From Rhizobium leguminosarum bv. trifolii WSM1325 (GTDB lineage Bacteria > Pseudomonadota > Alphaproteobacteria > Rhizobiales > Rhizobiaceae), in the NCBI GenBank assembly GCA_000023185.1, contig CP001622.1, positions 2,728,001-2,792,000 on the forward strand: a stretch of DNA of 64,000 nt. Reading direction: 5' to 3'. A program made the position numbers and the translations under genes. This document shows, piece after piece, positions 50,707 to 61,000 of this stretch; the stretch's first letter is position 1, and the number at the start of each line of letters is the position of its first letter. The notes below the pieces were generated by a model. That model had not been told where the DNA came from, did no database searches, and saw only the letters and a list, made by a program, of their open reading frames with translations.

Positions 50707-52473
50707 CTATTCCATCGGCACCGCCACGAACCGCAGATCGCCATTCGCCGATGCGACCATCAGCTGAGCGTTGCGGCGGCCCTCCTGTTTCAGCGCCTGC
50801 ACCTTGGCGGCGACAGCATCCGGCGACTTCATAAACTCCTGCGCAACCTCGACGATCACGTCGCCGGGCTTCAGCCCCTTTTCGGCCGAGGCGGAGCCGG
50901 GCGTCACCTCTGTGACGACGACGCCGTCAACGCTCTCGGCGATGCCAAAGGCCTTGCGCGTCTCGGCGCTCAACAGCGACAGCGACAGCCCGAGCACGTT
51001 CTTCGGCGTGGCCGCATCCGGCGACACCTGCCCCTTATGCTGGTCGGGTGTATCAGGTGCAGGCTTAGCCTGATCGCCGGAATCCGGCTGGTCCATGTCG
51101 TTGTTCTCGCCGGGGTCCGGGGTGATCACGCCGCCGTCGTTCTGCGAACCGTCGGGCGCGTCGGATGCTGCCGCCTGATCGCTGTCCTCGAGCCGGCCAA
51201 GCTTCACCTTGACGGTCTGCTCCTTGCCGTCGCGCAGCACCACGACGTCAACTTCCTTGCCGACGGTGCTCTCCGCCACGACGCGCGGCAGGTCGCGCAT
51301 TTCGCTGACGGTCTTGCCGTCGAATTTCAAAATGACGTCGCCCGCCTTGATCGAGCCGTCATCGACGGGGCCGCCCTTGATGACACCGGCGACCAGCGCG
51401 CCCTTTGCAGTGTCGAGCCCGAGGCTGTCGGCGATATCGTCGGTCACCGGCTGGATGCGCACGCCGAGCCAGCCGCGCCGCGTCTCGCCATATTCGCGCA
51501 GCTGGTCGACGACGCCGGAAGCAAGCTCCGACGGCACAGAGAAGCCGATACCGATCGAGCCGCCGCTCGGCGAAATGATCGCCGTGTTGATGCCGATCAC
51601 TTCACCCTTCATATTGAAGAGCGGGCCGCCGGAATTGCCCTTGTTGATCGCCGCATCCGTCTGGATGAAGTTGTCGTAGGGACCGGCATTGATGTTGCGG
51701 CCACGCCCGGAAATGATACCCACCGTCACCGAACCGCCGAAGCCGAACGGATTGCCGATCGCCATCACCCAGTCGCCGATGCGCATCGTGCTGGAATCGC
51801 CGAATTTCACCGATTTCAGCGGCGTCTTCGGCTCGACCTTCAGCACCGAAAGATCGGTCTTCGTATCGGTGCCGATCAGCTTCGCCTTGAGCTTCGAACC
51901 ATTGGCGAAATTGATCTCGATATCGTCGGCGCCCTCGATCACGTGGTTGTTGGTGACGATATAGCCGGCCGGATCGATGACGAAGCCGGAGCCGAGCGAG
52001 CTGACATTGTGGTTGCCGCCTTTGTTGCCCTGCTGCTTGTTGAAGAAATCGTTGAAGAATTCCTGGAAAGGCGAGCCGTCGGGCGCGCGCGGCGCCGGAC
52101 CCGCGCCCTCATCGTCCTTCACATTCTGCGAGGTCGAGATGTTGACCACGGCGTCGAGCAGCCCCTCGGCGAGATCGGCGACGGAAGCCGGGCCGTTGTT
52201 GGGCACGGCGGCCTGGATTGGAGCGGTCTGCTGCGGTGCGGCGGGTGCGGTAGGCGTAGGAGCAGCCGTTTCCGGGGCAGCCGGAGCCGGCGGTGTGGGT
52301 GCAGGGGCAGCCGTTTCTGGAGTAGCGGGAGCGGGCGCGGCAACCCCGGGCGGTGTCGCCTCAGCTGAGGTTTGGGCGTACGCGACCCCGTTCATGCCGG
52401 CATGCGCAAGAATTGCAGCGCTGGCCATAAGCGCGAGCGTTCGTCTGAAGGGCGAGCGAATCGTGGGGGCCAT
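50707..52473 (-). CDS. degP: DegP/DegQ-type periplasmic serine protease
   Basis: A 588-residue HtrA protease for misfolded periplasmic proteins. A signal peptide (to about residue 33, GVAYA) is followed by a Pro/Ala/Thr low-complexity linker (about 40-90). The catalytic triad is His177 (VTNNHVIEG), Asp207 (KTDLSVLK) and Ser281 (NKGNSGGPL); two PDZ domains follow, the first at about 325-420 and the second near the end, with an acidic Asp/Gln/Pro spacer between. Downstream of hflKC on the same strand, a common alphaproteobacterial arrangement. Confidence 0.95.
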   Translation of the reverse strand: MAPTIRSPFRRTLALMASAAILAHAGMNGVAYAQTSAEATPPGVAAPAPATPETAAPAPTPPAPAAPETAAPTPTAPAAPQQTAPIQAAVPNNGPASVADLAEGLLDAVVNISTSQNVKDDEGAGPAPRAPDGSPFQEFFNDFFNKQQGNKGGNHNVSSLGSGFVIDPAGYIVTNNHVIEGADDIEINFANGSKLKAKLIGTDTKTDLSVLKVEPKTPLKSVKFGDSSTMRIGDWVMAIGNPFGFGGSVTVGIISGRGRNINAGPYDNFIQTDAAINKGNSGGPLFNMKGEVIGINTAIISPSGGSIGIGFSVPSELASGVVDQLREYGETRRGWLGVRIQPVTDDIADSLGLDTAKGALVAGVIKGGPVDDGSIKAGDVILKFDGKTVSEMRDLPRVVAESTVGKEVDVVVLRDGKEQTVKVKLGRLEDSDQAAASDAPDGSQNDGGVITPDPGENNDMDQPDSGDQAKPAPDTPDQHKGQVSPDAATPKNVLGLSLSLLSAETRKAFGIAESVDGVVVTEVTPGSASAEKGLKPGDVIVEVAQEFMKSPDAVAAKVQALKQEGRRNAQLMVASANGDLRFVAVPME

Positions 52474-52618
52474 TAAGCTTCCTCATAAGGGGTACATGCG
52501 GACATTGAGCACCAGCATAAGGCGGAATGATGGAGGGCGAAATCACCTTTTCGCGAAATCCCCGTGCAATGTGACGTGGCCTCGCAAAAGCCGGATCGTC
52601 TCAATCATTCCACGAAAA

Positions 52619-52644
52619 AAGGGCCGGCGCTCGGGCCGGCCCTT
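52619..52644 (-). terminator. Terminator of the hflKC operon
   Basis: A 10-bp GC-rich stem (AAGGGCCGGC / GCCGGCCCTT) lies 30 nt after the hflC stop. Read on the minus strand it ends in a run of T, so degP probably has its own promoter. Confidence 0.88.
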
Positions 52645-52674
52645 CCAGGATTGTCGGGGTCGTTTCCCCTGCTG

Positions 52675-53640
52675 TCAGTTCGTCGGCTGGGCCGGTGCAG
52701 CGGGAACAGCGGCGCCGGGAACTGCCGGAACCGGTGCAGCCGGATTTGCCGACTGCAGGGTGCCGGCGGCATTGTCGAAATAGCGGAAGAATTCCGAATT
52801 CGGCGACAGCACCAGCGTCGTGTCCTGCGACGAGAGAGCGGAGGAATAGGCCGCCATCGAGCGATAGAACTCGAAGAAGGCTGGATCCTTGCTGAAGACT
52901 TCGGCGAAGACGCGGTTGCGTTCCGCATCGCCCCGGCCTCGAAGGATTTCCGCATCGCGCTGGGCGCCTGCGGTGAACTCGACGACCTGACGGTCGGCGA
53001 CGGCCCGGCGCCGCTGGCCTTCCTCATTACCCTCCGCACGGATACGCTCCGCCTCGGCGAGACGTTCCGACCGCATGGCATTATAGGTGTTGGGCGCAAC
53101 CTCCGGCGAAAGGTCGGTGCGGCGGATACGAACATCGTCTATATGCAGGCCGAGATTTTCGGCATCTGTGCGCAGGTCGTCGCGAATCTCCAGCATCATC
53201 GCGACACGCTCTTCCGAGAGCGCAGCATTGTAGTCACGCAGACCGTAGACGCGACGAAGCGATGAATCGAGCTGGGCTCTCAACCGCGCTTCCGCGGCTT
53301 CGCGATCGCCCGATACCGTTTCGCGGAAGCGGCGGACATCCGAGATGTTGTAGATCACGAAGGCATCGACGTCGAAGGTCTGACCGTCCTGGACCTGAAC
53401 GCGAATATTGTCGAGATCGAGCCTCAGCGCCTGCTTTTCGACCAGCTGAACGCGGTCGGCATCCATGAAGCCGAAGGGCAGCTTGAAATAAATGCCCGGC
53501 TCGGTTTTGACCGACTGGATCTGGCCGAAACGGACGACGATGGCCTGCTCACGTGCATTCACCACGAAGATGGACGAATAGAGCCCGACCAAAACGATGG
53601 CGACGATGAGAAGAATGATGGGAAGTCTGTTCGATGTCAT
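52675..53640 (-). CDS. hflC: FtsH modulator HflC
   Basis: A 321-residue SPFH/band 7 protein: one N-terminal membrane helix (LPIILLIVAIVLVGLYSSIF), then VNAREQAIVVRFGQIQSVKT, the SPFH beta fold and a long coiled coil with RADGNEEGQRR- and ADRQVVEFTAGAQRDAEILR-like heptads. The C-terminal Pro/Ala-rich tail is typical. Forms the HflKC cage around FtsH. 3 nt after the hflK stop. Confidence 0.95.
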   Translation of the reverse strand: MTSNRLPIILLIVAIVLVGLYSSIFVVNAREQAIVVRFGQIQSVKTEPGIYFKLPFGFMDADRVQLVEKQALRLDLDNIRVQVQDGQTFDVDAFVIYNISDVRRFRETVSGDREAAEARLRAQLDSSLRRVYGLRDYNAALSEERVAMMLEIRDDLRTDAENLGLHIDDVRIRRTDLSPEVAPNTYNAMRSERLAEAERIRAEGNEEGQRRRAVADRQVVEFTAGAQRDAEILRGRGDAERNRVFAEVFSKDPAFFEFYRSMAAYSSALSSQDTTLVLSPNSEFFRYFDNAAGTLQSANPAAPVPAVPGAAVPAAPAQPTN

Positions 53641-53643
53641 GAC

Positions 53644-54726
53644 TCAACCTCCCTGCTGCGCCGGCTTGCCGAGCTCATTGAGCGGCAGGTAGGGCAGGAC
53701 GCCCTGCTTCTCGTCGATGATGACCTTCCGGGAGTTCTTCAGCACTTGCTCCATCGTTTCGAGGTACAACCGCTTGCGGGTCACGTCGGGCGCCTTCGAA
53801 TATTCGTCGTTGATCGCCGTGAAGCGCTGCGCTTCACCTTCGGCCTCCTTCACCACACGGTCCGTGTAGGCGGCTGCATCTTCACGGATTCTGGCCGCAT
53901 CGCCTCGCGCCTGACCAAGCTTCTGGTTCGTGTAGCGATTGGCCTCTTCAATCGTGCTGTCGCGGTCACGGCCGGCACGCTGCACTTCTTCGAAGGCATC
54001 GGCGACTTCCCGCGGCGGTGCCACGTTCTGGATCGTCACGCCGGTCACGGTCACGCCTGCGCCATAGCGGTTCATCGTATCCTGCAGGATATTGAGCACA
54101 TCCACTTCGATCGGCTGGCGATTGCTGCGGAAGGCGTCCTGCGCCGGACGCCGGCCGACGATTTCACGCATGGCACTGTCGGAAACCTGCTGCAGCGTCT
54201 CTGCCGGATTTTCGACGTTGAAGAGATAGGCCTTGGGATCGCTGACGGTGTAGAAGACCGCGAACTGCACGTTGATGACGCTCTTGTCGCTGGACAGCAT
54301 CAGGCCGTTCGAAGACGATGCCGAAGTCGCCCCGATGTTCAGCTGCTGCACGGTCACCTTGACCGTCTCCACCGTTTCCATCGGCCACAGATGGAAATGC
54401 AGGCCCGGCATGGAAATCTCTTCCTTCGGCTTGCCGAACCGCAGTTCGACGCCGCGTTCGTCCGGCTGCACGACGTAGATGCATTGGATCAGCCAGAAGA
54501 CGGCGACGATCGCCACGACGATCACCGCCACGCCGCCGTTGAATCCGCCGGGAATGATGTTGCGCAGCTGGTCCTGACCGCGCCGGATGATATCTTCCAG
54601 ATCAGGCGGTCCGCCCTTGCCGCCGCCACCGCGCGGCCGGTTCGGCCCCTGTCCCCATGGTCCCTGATTATTACCGCCGCCGCCGCCCCAAGGGCCGCCG
54701 CCGCCATTCTGATTGCTCCAGGGCAT
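53644..54726 (-). CDS. hflK: FtsH modulator HflK
   Basis: A 360-residue SPFH/band 7 protein. The N-terminal 40 residues are Gly/Asn/Trp-rich (MPWSNQNGGGGPWGGGGGNN), followed by the membrane helix VIVVAIVAVFWLIQCIYVV and the domain VQPDERGVELRFGK. A coiled-coil region (ADAFEEVQRAGRDRDSTIEE, ANRYTNQKLGQARGDAARIR) precedes the C-terminus. ATG 54726 is set by the GAGG ribosome-binding site. Partner of HflC. Confidence 0.95.
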   Translation of the reverse strand: MPWSNQNGGGGPWGGGGGNNQGPWGQGPNRPRGGGGKGGPPDLEDIIRRGQDQLRNIIPGGFNGGVAVIVVAIVAVFWLIQCIYVVQPDERGVELRFGKPKEEISMPGLHFHLWPMETVETVKVTVQQLNIGATSASSSNGLMLSSDKSVINVQFAVFYTVSDPKAYLFNVENPAETLQQVSDSAMREIVGRRPAQDAFRSNRQPIEVDVLNILQDTMNRYGAGVTVTGVTIQNVAPPREVADAFEEVQRAGRDRDSTIEEANRYTNQKLGQARGDAARIREDAAAYTDRVVKEAEGEAQRFTAINDEYSKAPDVTRKRLYLETMEQVLKNSRKVIIDEKQGVLPYLPLNELGKPAQQGG

Positions 54727-54874
54727 CAAAACCTCGTTGTTCGTTAAGTCTCCACGCATGCGAAACCGTGGGGGCTGACCGGCCGATGCGTTGGTGACCG
54801 TTATAAGTATCGCCGCACCGGCTTTCAACGCAACGTGAGAAACTTGGTCAATTTAATTGGAAAATAGTTCATTT

Positions 54875-55393
54875 TCAGGCGCGTCGGCGTTCGTAGACGA
54901 CGAAGCGCGTGGGATAGCTGTCCTTCTCGCCGGCCGGAACCGCGATCGCCTCCCCTGCCTGCCAGATATCGGGATCAATCACGGGAAACGACGCGTCTCC
55001 GTCGAGATCGGCCTCGACATGCGTGATGCACATCCGGTCGGCAAGACCGATCGCCTGGGCATAGACCTGCCCGCCGCCCAGAATGCAGATCTCGTCGACG
55101 CCGGTTTCGAGCGCCAGCCTTTCGGCCGCCGTTATCGCCTCGGACAGCGAATGCGTCATGGAGACATCAGGATGTTCTATCGCTGCCTGCCGCGAAATGA
55201 CGACGTTCGGCCGTCCCGGCAGTGGCTTGCCGATCGACTCGTAGGTCTTGCGGCCCATCACCACAGGCTTTCCCAATGTCAGCGCCTTGAAGCGCTTGAG
55301 ATCGCTCGAAAGCCGCCACGGCATGTCGCCGTCACGGCCGATAATGCCGTTGCGGGCAACGGCGGCGATAATGGTCCTGCGGATGTCGGCCAT
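54875..55393 (-). CDS. folA: Dihydrofolate reductase
   Basis: A 172-residue DHFR that regenerates tetrahydrofolate. It shows IIAAVARNGIIGRDGDMPWR (M20 loop and substrate site), VVMGRKTYESIGKPLPGRPN (NADPH and folate sites), EICILGGGQVYAQA and FPVIDPDIWQ. The start follows thyA's stop by 13 nt, so the two folate genes are co-transcribed. Confidence 0.95.
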   Translation of the reverse strand: MADIRRTIIAAVARNGIIGRDGDMPWRLSSDLKRFKALTLGKPVVMGRKTYESIGKPLPGRPNVVISRQAAIEHPDVSMTHSLSEAITAAERLALETGVDEICILGGGQVYAQAIGLADRMCITHVEADLDGDASFPVIDPDIWQAGEAIAVPAGEKDSYPTRFVVYERRRA

Positions 55394-55406
55394 GGAATGT
55401 CCCGGA

Positions 55407-56201
55407 TCAGACGGCGATCGGCGCCTTGATGCTGGCATCGGCCTCGTAGCCGATCAGCTCGAAATCGTCGAAGGTGAAGCCGAAAATGTCCTTCACATCA
55501 GGCTTGATGCGCATGAACGGCAGCGGCTTCGGCCGGCGCGCCAGTTGCAGCTTCGCCTGGTCGAAATGGTTGTGATAGAGATGAGCGTCGCCGAGCGTGT
55601 GAACGAAATCGCCGGGCTTCAGCCCGGTCACCTGAGCCACCATCATCGTCAGCAGCGCATAGGAGGCGATGTTGAACGGCACGCCGAGGAAGATATCGGC
55701 CGACCGCTGGTAGAGCTGGCAGGAAAGCTTGCCGTCAGCCACATAGAACTGGAACAGGCAATGGCAGGGCGGCAGCGCCATTTCGTCCACTTCGGCCGGA
55801 TTCCAGGCCGAAACGATGTGGCGACGCGAATTCGGATTGTTGACGATGCCTTTGACGAGATTGGCGATCTGGTCGATATGGCCGCCATCCGGCGCTGGCC
55901 AGGAGCGCCACTGGGCGCCGTAGACCGGCCCGAGATCGCCGTTTTCGTCGGCCCATTCGTCCCAGATCGAAACGCCGTTTTCCTTGAGATATCGGATATT
56001 CGTCTCGCCCTTCAGAAACCAGAGAAGCTCGTGAATGATCGAGCGCAGATGCAGCTTCTTCGTGGTGAGGACGGGGAAGCCCTCTTCGAGGTCGAAGCGC
56101 ATCTGGTAGCCGAAGACCGAGCGCGTGCCGGTGCCGGTGCGGTCGCCCCGGTCGGAGCCCTTTTCCATCACATGATTCAAGAGATCGAGATATTGCTTCA
56201 T
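55407..56201 (-). CDS. thyA: Thymidylate synthase
   Basis: A 264-residue enzyme making dTMP from dUMP with methylene-THF. The catalytic cysteine is Cys146 in [11 protein letters not shown]; also [47 protein letters not shown] and [12 protein letters not shown] 56201 gives the standard bacterial length. It is first in a thyA-folA-hflK-hflC-degP series and divergent from the tmRNA gene. Confidence 0.97.
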   Translation of the reverse strand: MKQYLDLLNHVMEKGSDRGDRTGTGTRSVFGYQMRFDLEEGFPVLTTKKLHLRSIIHELLWFLKGETNIRYLKENGVSIWDEWADENGDLGPVYGAQWRSWPAPDGGHIDQIANLVKGIVNNPNSRRHIVSAWNPAEVDEMALPPCHCLFQFYVADGKLSCQLYQRSADIFLGVPFNIASYALLTMMVAQVTGLKPGDFVHTLGDAHLYHNHFDQAKLQLARRPKPLPFMRIKPDVKDIFGFTFDDFELIGYEADASIKAPIAV

Positions 56202-56340
56202 GTCGCGCTGATTCCGTTTCGGCCAATTTAAGCCTTCGGAACCGGGAAACCAATCACCGCCGGGTATTTTCCCAATGTTTCTGATGGGGCGCATAACGCT
56301 TTTATGACGTTTGCCCTTTCCTTGTGCAGAGGAAACCCCT

Positions 56341-56680
56341 ATATCAACCCTGCCGGCTTTCGGGCCGGCTATGGCGATAAATGAGCGGTGTAATAAACCT
56401 ATTGGACCCGGGGGCGGTACCCGGCGCCTCCACCAAAAACCGGCGGTCTTAAAGGCCGGCTTTTGATGGGGGCGAAACAGGATCGACAAGGGTGTAAAGA
56501 TCGTCTTTTTGCTCGGCATTGTACCGCCGTTATCGGGCTAAAATTGTAGTTGCAAACGACAACTATGCGGAAGCTCGTCTCGCTGCTTAATCGCGGTGTG
56601 ACACTTCAAATAAAGTCCTAGTGGTTCGCACCTCTAGGCGGGGTCCGAAGGCACCTGGCAACAGAAGCCTTCACCTTCTC
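56341..56680 (+). ncRNA. ssrA: tmRNA, circularly permuted two-piece form
   Basis: Rescues stalled ribosomes by trans-translation. The gene order is permuted: the acceptor piece comes first and ends in GCGCCTCCACCA (CCA at 56433-56435), after a T-arm CCGGG-GGCGGTA-CCCGG. A short spacer follows, then the coding piece begins GGGGGCGAAACAGGATCGAC at 56468. GGGGGCG (56468-56474) pairs with CGCCTCC to rebuild the acceptor stem. The tag reading frame at 56552-56590 encodes ANDNYAEARLAA. Outer ends are approximate. This layout is characteristic of alphaproteobacteria. Confidence 0.93.
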
Positions 56681-56802
56681 CCTGCCGCCGAAATCATGTA
56701 TGCTGCTTAAAAACGTGACTCGGCTCCGGTCTTTCCCAAGGCGCCCGGACGTGGCATACAACCTTGTGAAAAGACTCCGAACCGACGAAAGACAGGAAAA
56801 GC

Positions 56803-57318
56803 ATGGGGCAGGATCATATCCGCTACGACATTCTGGCACAGGATGCACTTCGCGGCGTCATCCGCAAGGTATTGGCGGAAGTCGCAGCCACGGGCCGCCT
56901 GCCCGGTGATCATCACTTCTTCATCACCTTCCTCACTGGCGCGACCGGTGTGCGCATCTCCCAGCACCTGAAGTCGAAATACCCCGAGCAGATGACTATC
57001 GTCATACAGCACCAGTTCTGGGACATGAAGATCACCGAGACGCATTTCGAGATCGGTCTTTCCTTCTCGGACGTTCCGGAAAAGCTGGTCATCCCATTCA
57101 ATGCGATCCGCGGCTTCTACGATCCCTCCGTCAACTTCGAGCTCGAGTTCGACGTGCCACTCGCCGATGGCGAGGAATTGCCGTCCGGCGAAATCACCGC
57201 CTATCCGGTGGATGCGGCCAGTAAGCCCGATGACGCCGCGGGCGCAAAAACCGCCGACGGCGAGGAGAAGAAACCGGGCTCCGTCGTCTCGCTCGACTCC
57301 TTCCGCAAGAAGCAGTGA
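56803..57318 (+). CDS. sspB: SspB adaptor for ClpXP (alpha type)
   Basis: A 171-residue adaptor that binds the ssrA tag and delivers tagged proteins to ClpXP. The substrate-binding fold shows RYDILAQDALRGVIRKVLAE, FFITFLTGATGVRISQHLKS, ITETHFEIGLSFSDVPEKLV and VPFNAIRGFYDPSVNFELEF; the C-terminal acidic linker ends in a ClpX-binding tail (GSVVSLDSFRKKQ). AGGAAA precedes ATG 56803. It lies about 120 bp downstream of the ssrA gene itself. Confidence 0.92.
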   Translation: MGQDHIRYDILAQDALRGVIRKVLAEVAATGRLPGDHHFFITFLTGATGVRISQHLKSKYPEQMTIVIQHQFWDMKITETHFEIGLSFSDVPEKLVIPFNAIRGFYDPSVNFELEFDVPLADGEELPSGEITAYPVDAASKPDDAAGAKTADGEEKKPGSVVSLDSFRKKQ

Positions 57319-57368
57319 TTTGAAGGGGGCCCAAGCCTCCCTTTTTCATAGGGAATCCAGGCAAACGC

Positions 57369-57563
57369 ATGAGCGCCGAAATCATCAATCTGCGCCAGTT
57401 CCGCAAGAAGCAGGCTCGCTCCGAACAGGAGAAGCAGGCCGAACAGAACCGCATCTCCTTCGGCCGCACCAAGGGCGAAAAGCAACTGACCCGCAGCCTG
57501 AACGACAAGGCCGACAAAGCCCATCGGGACGGCCGGATCGAGACCGATGACGACGGCGCGTGA
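57369..57563 (+). CDS. DUF4169-family small protein
   Basis: A 64-residue basic, Gln/Lys-rich protein: MSAEIINLRQFRKKQARSEQ, FGRTKGEKQLTRSLNDKADK. This is the DUF4169 signature (INLRxxRKxxAR). Its N-terminus echoes the C-terminal SLDSFRKKQ of SspB. It lies 50 nt after sspB and is probably co-transcribed. Function unknown. Confidence 0.85.
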   Translation: MSAEIINLRQFRKKQARSEQEKQAEQNRISFGRTKGEKQLTRSLNDKADKAHRDGRIETDDDGA

Positions 57564-57663
57564 CGGTTTCAGGCAAAGCTTGAAGAGCCGGAATGGAACC
57601 TGCGATCAGCCACTTGCGCGGTTTCCTTGAATCGATCTGCCGACCCACGCATGCTTTGATAGA

Positions 57664-57705
57664 ACGTCCTTAGCGCGTCCTCGCGGACGCGCGGCGCTCT
57701 AATCG
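57664..57705. repeat. Partial rhizobial palindromic repeat
   Basis: TAGCGCGTCC-TCGC-GGACGCGCGGCGCT resembles module 1 of the element at 29594-29632. It lies just before the RHH gene; a module-2-like palindrome (AAATCGCGTAGCGATTT, 57959-57975) follows that gene. Confidence 0.5.
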
Positions 57706-57722
57706 GAATGTGAAGGCGCTCC

Positions 57723-57947
57723 ATGATCCGCAAGCATTCGGCGACATTGCACGGCCATCGCACCAGTTTCTCGCTGGAGGATGAGTTCTGGACCGAGCTG
57801 AAGACGATTGCCGCAGCCCGTTCGATACTGCTCGCCGCCCTGATCTCCGAAATCGACGACCACCGCCCGCCGGACAGCAACCTGTCCTCAGCGCTGCGCT
57901 TGCATGTGCTTTCCTGGCTGAAGGCCGGCGCCAGCCACCAGCCCTGA
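57723..57947 (+). CDS. Ribbon-helix-helix domain protein (RHH_4)
   Basis: A 74-residue protein: MIRKHSATLHGHRTSFSLED, EFWTELKTIAAARSILLAAL. This matches the alphaproteobacterial RHH_4 family (PF13467), which often follows sspB and DUF4169. It could be a DNA-binding regulator; target unknown. Codon phase and start (ATG 57723) fit the family. It is bracketed by two palindromic repeats. Confidence 0.85.
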   Translation: MIRKHSATLHGHRTSFSLEDEFWTELKTIAAARSILLAALISEIDDHRPPDSNLSSALRLHVLSWLKAGASHQP

Positions 57948-58039
57948 TGCATGTTGCTTAAAATCGCGTAGCGATTTGGGACGACATCAATGAAAACAAA
58001 GGCCTGAAGCGTCTTGCATGAATCAAATTCTATGCACTT

Positions 58040-61000
58040 TCACTGCGCCTGAACGCCCGGCAACTGGTCGAAATTGAGCGGACCGGGCTGCGCTTGCCCG
58101 CTGCGCCGTGCTGCTTCCGCCTCTGCGGCGGCCCTCGCCTGCGCATCCGCATCCGCCTTCGCTTTGGCTTCCGCCGCGCGTGCGGCCTCCGCCTCGGCAG
58201 CAGCCTTCTCAGCGGCTGCTTTCTGCGCCAGCGCGCGCAGCCGCTCTTCCTCCGCCTGCCGTTGCTGCTCGATCTCGGCTGCCTTGATGCGCTCAGCGTC
58301 GTTGAACCGGTAGAGCGCCACCTCGCGGCGCAGCCGCTGTTTTTCGAGCACGACCGCCTGCAGCCGCTCGACACGCCGGCGCTCGCGCTCGAAGGCGCGC
58401 AGCGACAGAAAGCTGGTGATATCGGTTACATCCATCGTCTTGCCGGGCGACGGCAGCATGCCGGAAAAATTCAGCCGGAGCGCCGGCTCGGCGCCGGAAA
58501 GCGCTTCCGTGCCAGGATTGAACCCGACGCCCAGAGTCGCGCTGATCCGCTCTTCCGGCAGTGCGATTTGCGCATCGGCGGTGATGCGGGCCAGATCGTT
58601 GGCGACGGTGACATTCTGCACCCTCAGCGTCCCGTCGGCGATGTTGAAGGGGATGCCGAGCGGCGGCAGCTTCGCCTCGCCGTTGCTGAGCAGCGTCTCG
58701 ATGATTGGATGCACCTTGCCGGCATTGATCTGCTCCTGCATCGTATCGGTTGCGGCAAGCAGCGGCGGAAGGACGGCAAGGTTAAGCCCGCGTATGCTGG
58801 TATCGCCGAGCCTCAGTTCGCCCGAACCATTGAGCGAGCTGGCGATCTCGCCGATCGTCTTGCCCGAAGCCTCCATCGACAGCGACAATCCGAACTTGCC
58901 GTTGGCGATCGGCGCTCCGTCGCGCAGCCAGACGACGCCGGAAAGATCGGAATCGGCAAGCGCAAGCTTCGTCTGCAGGAAACCGGTACCGTTGGCATTG
59001 GTGAAAAGCAGGTTGCCGGAGAGCTTTCCGTCGTCCCAATTGCCGGCCATGTCGTTGAGCTGCAGCTCGTCGCCCTTGTAGGCAACGTTGCTGGTGAAGT
59101 CCGACACCGCCGTTTCCGGAAGGCCCGGCCAGAACTGCTTGGCCGTCAGCTTCACGTTGACGTCGAGATCCTTGAAGACGGGCAGCCCCAGCGGCGCCGT
59201 CGTCAGCTGACCGTTGGCGGGATCGACGATCTGGCCGAACACCGCCTCGCCGAGCCAGCCGGCATCGGCCTTGGAGAGCGTCAGCCCGCCACTCGCGGTC
59301 GTCTTCGCAGCCTTCCGGTCGAAGGTCAGCGCACCGGAAAATTCGTTGTCGGCCGCATGCCCCTTGAGATCCGAAAAGACGATCTTGTCGCTATTGACGG
59401 CGGCATTGACCTGCAGGCCGAACGGCAGCCCGGTTCCGGTCTGCGGCAGGGCGATGCCGTTCATGATGAGATAGGGGTCGATATCGGCGCTGTCGAGCGA
59501 AAGGGCGATCTCGCCGTTCATGAAGGTCTCCGGCCGGACATCGATCTTGCCGTTGGCCATGAACGAGGTCCGGTCGGTCGCAAAGGTCAGCGCCGCATCG
59601 GCGGGATCGTTGCCCGATGCCTTCACCTTCAGCGTCAGGCGGCCATTGGCCCCGACATCGACCGGCAGCGGATCGAGCCCGGCCTGGCCGAACAGGACTG
59701 ATGGCACGGCGTTTTCGAGCGTCGCCTCGAGGCTCGTCGTGCCATTGCCGGTCAGCGCCAGGAGGTCGGACATGCGGTAGTCGAGATTGACGCGGCTGCC
59801 GTTCGCCACGCCGGCAAGCGTCACCGTCAGCGCATTGCCCTCGTCGCCGCCAAGCGTCAGCGCGCCGCGAAGCGCCGTATTGCCGTACCAGCCGGCATTG
59901 CGCACCAGCCGGTCAAGCACCGGGTGATGCGGCAGGTGCTCGCGCAGCATGGTGAAGAAGCCGCCGGGATCGGCCGATTTGAAGGTGATCTCGCCCGCGC
60001 CCTTGTAGTCGAGCAGCGAACCTTCCGCCCTGCCCGTCGCCGTCAGCTCTGCGCCTGCAATATTCTTGATCGACAGCCGGTCGACGGCAAGCGCGCCATC
60101 GGCAATCGTAAAGGTGGTCTCGACATTCTCGGCGTCGACGCCGAAGGCGGTGAACTTGTCGGCCTTGAGCTGGGCGGCGATCTTGTGGTCGAGCACGTTG
60201 TCGCCGGCATCCTGGCCGGTCATGAGCCCGCTCAGCGCCTGTAGCGCGTCAAGATCGAGCGTATCGCCGTTCAGCGCCACCGATAGCGTCGGCGTCTGGC
60301 CGGAGATCGCCTGGCGCTCCAGCCGGCCCTTCAGCGTCGCCGGTCCGATGGCGATCTCGAGATTTTCGAAACGCTGCAATTCATGCGTCAGGCTGACATT
60401 GGCGGAAAAGCCCGCCTGCCGTAATTGCCGGATAGCCGGATCGACCGAGCCGGCTAGCCAGGAGGCTAGCCCCGTCGGCTGGCTGGAGGCCACCAGGATC
60501 TGGCCGTTGAACGAAGGCTCGCCCTGAAGCAGGAGCTTGCCCTTGCCCTCTACCTGCGTGCGTCCCGGCAGCGTGCCGGTGACGCTGTCGATCAGCCAGC
60601 CGGTGCCGGCCGGTTCGAGCTCCAGCTGTACGTCGCGCAGCGTCGTATCGCCGGCGACGATTGCCGGCAGCTTGACGCTCGCCTTGCCCGGCACCTGCGG
60701 GATCGGCACCTGCGCGACGATATCGATCAGCGAATTCAACCGCTGGCGCGCCGAAACAGCGGGATCCCGTGTCGTCTTGCCGGCCGAGCCCTGATTGCCG
60801 ATGCGGTTGACATCGATCTGCTGGCCGTCGGCGGTCAACAGGAATTCCGGCGCATTGCCGGTATCGAGCGTCGCCTCGCCGGTTATGACGTAGGGATCGT
60901 CTGTCGGGCCGATCTCCATCCGGTATTCGGGGATGCGGATACGTTCATTGGTGAGCTCGAAGCGGCCCTTGACGCGCGGCGGCTGCTCTTTCTTGTTGGC

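Noticed and set aside
56647..56672. Terminator of the tmRNA gene
   Set aside because: GAAGGC / GCCTTC hairpin lacks a T run and has a 14-nt loop; it may be part of the tmRNA precursor instead, so it was not called as a terminator.
58094..59701. Plus-strand 535-codon open frame opposite the AsmA-like gene
   Set aside because: Antisense of a well-supported large gene; Arg/Gly/Asp-rich composition without motifs.
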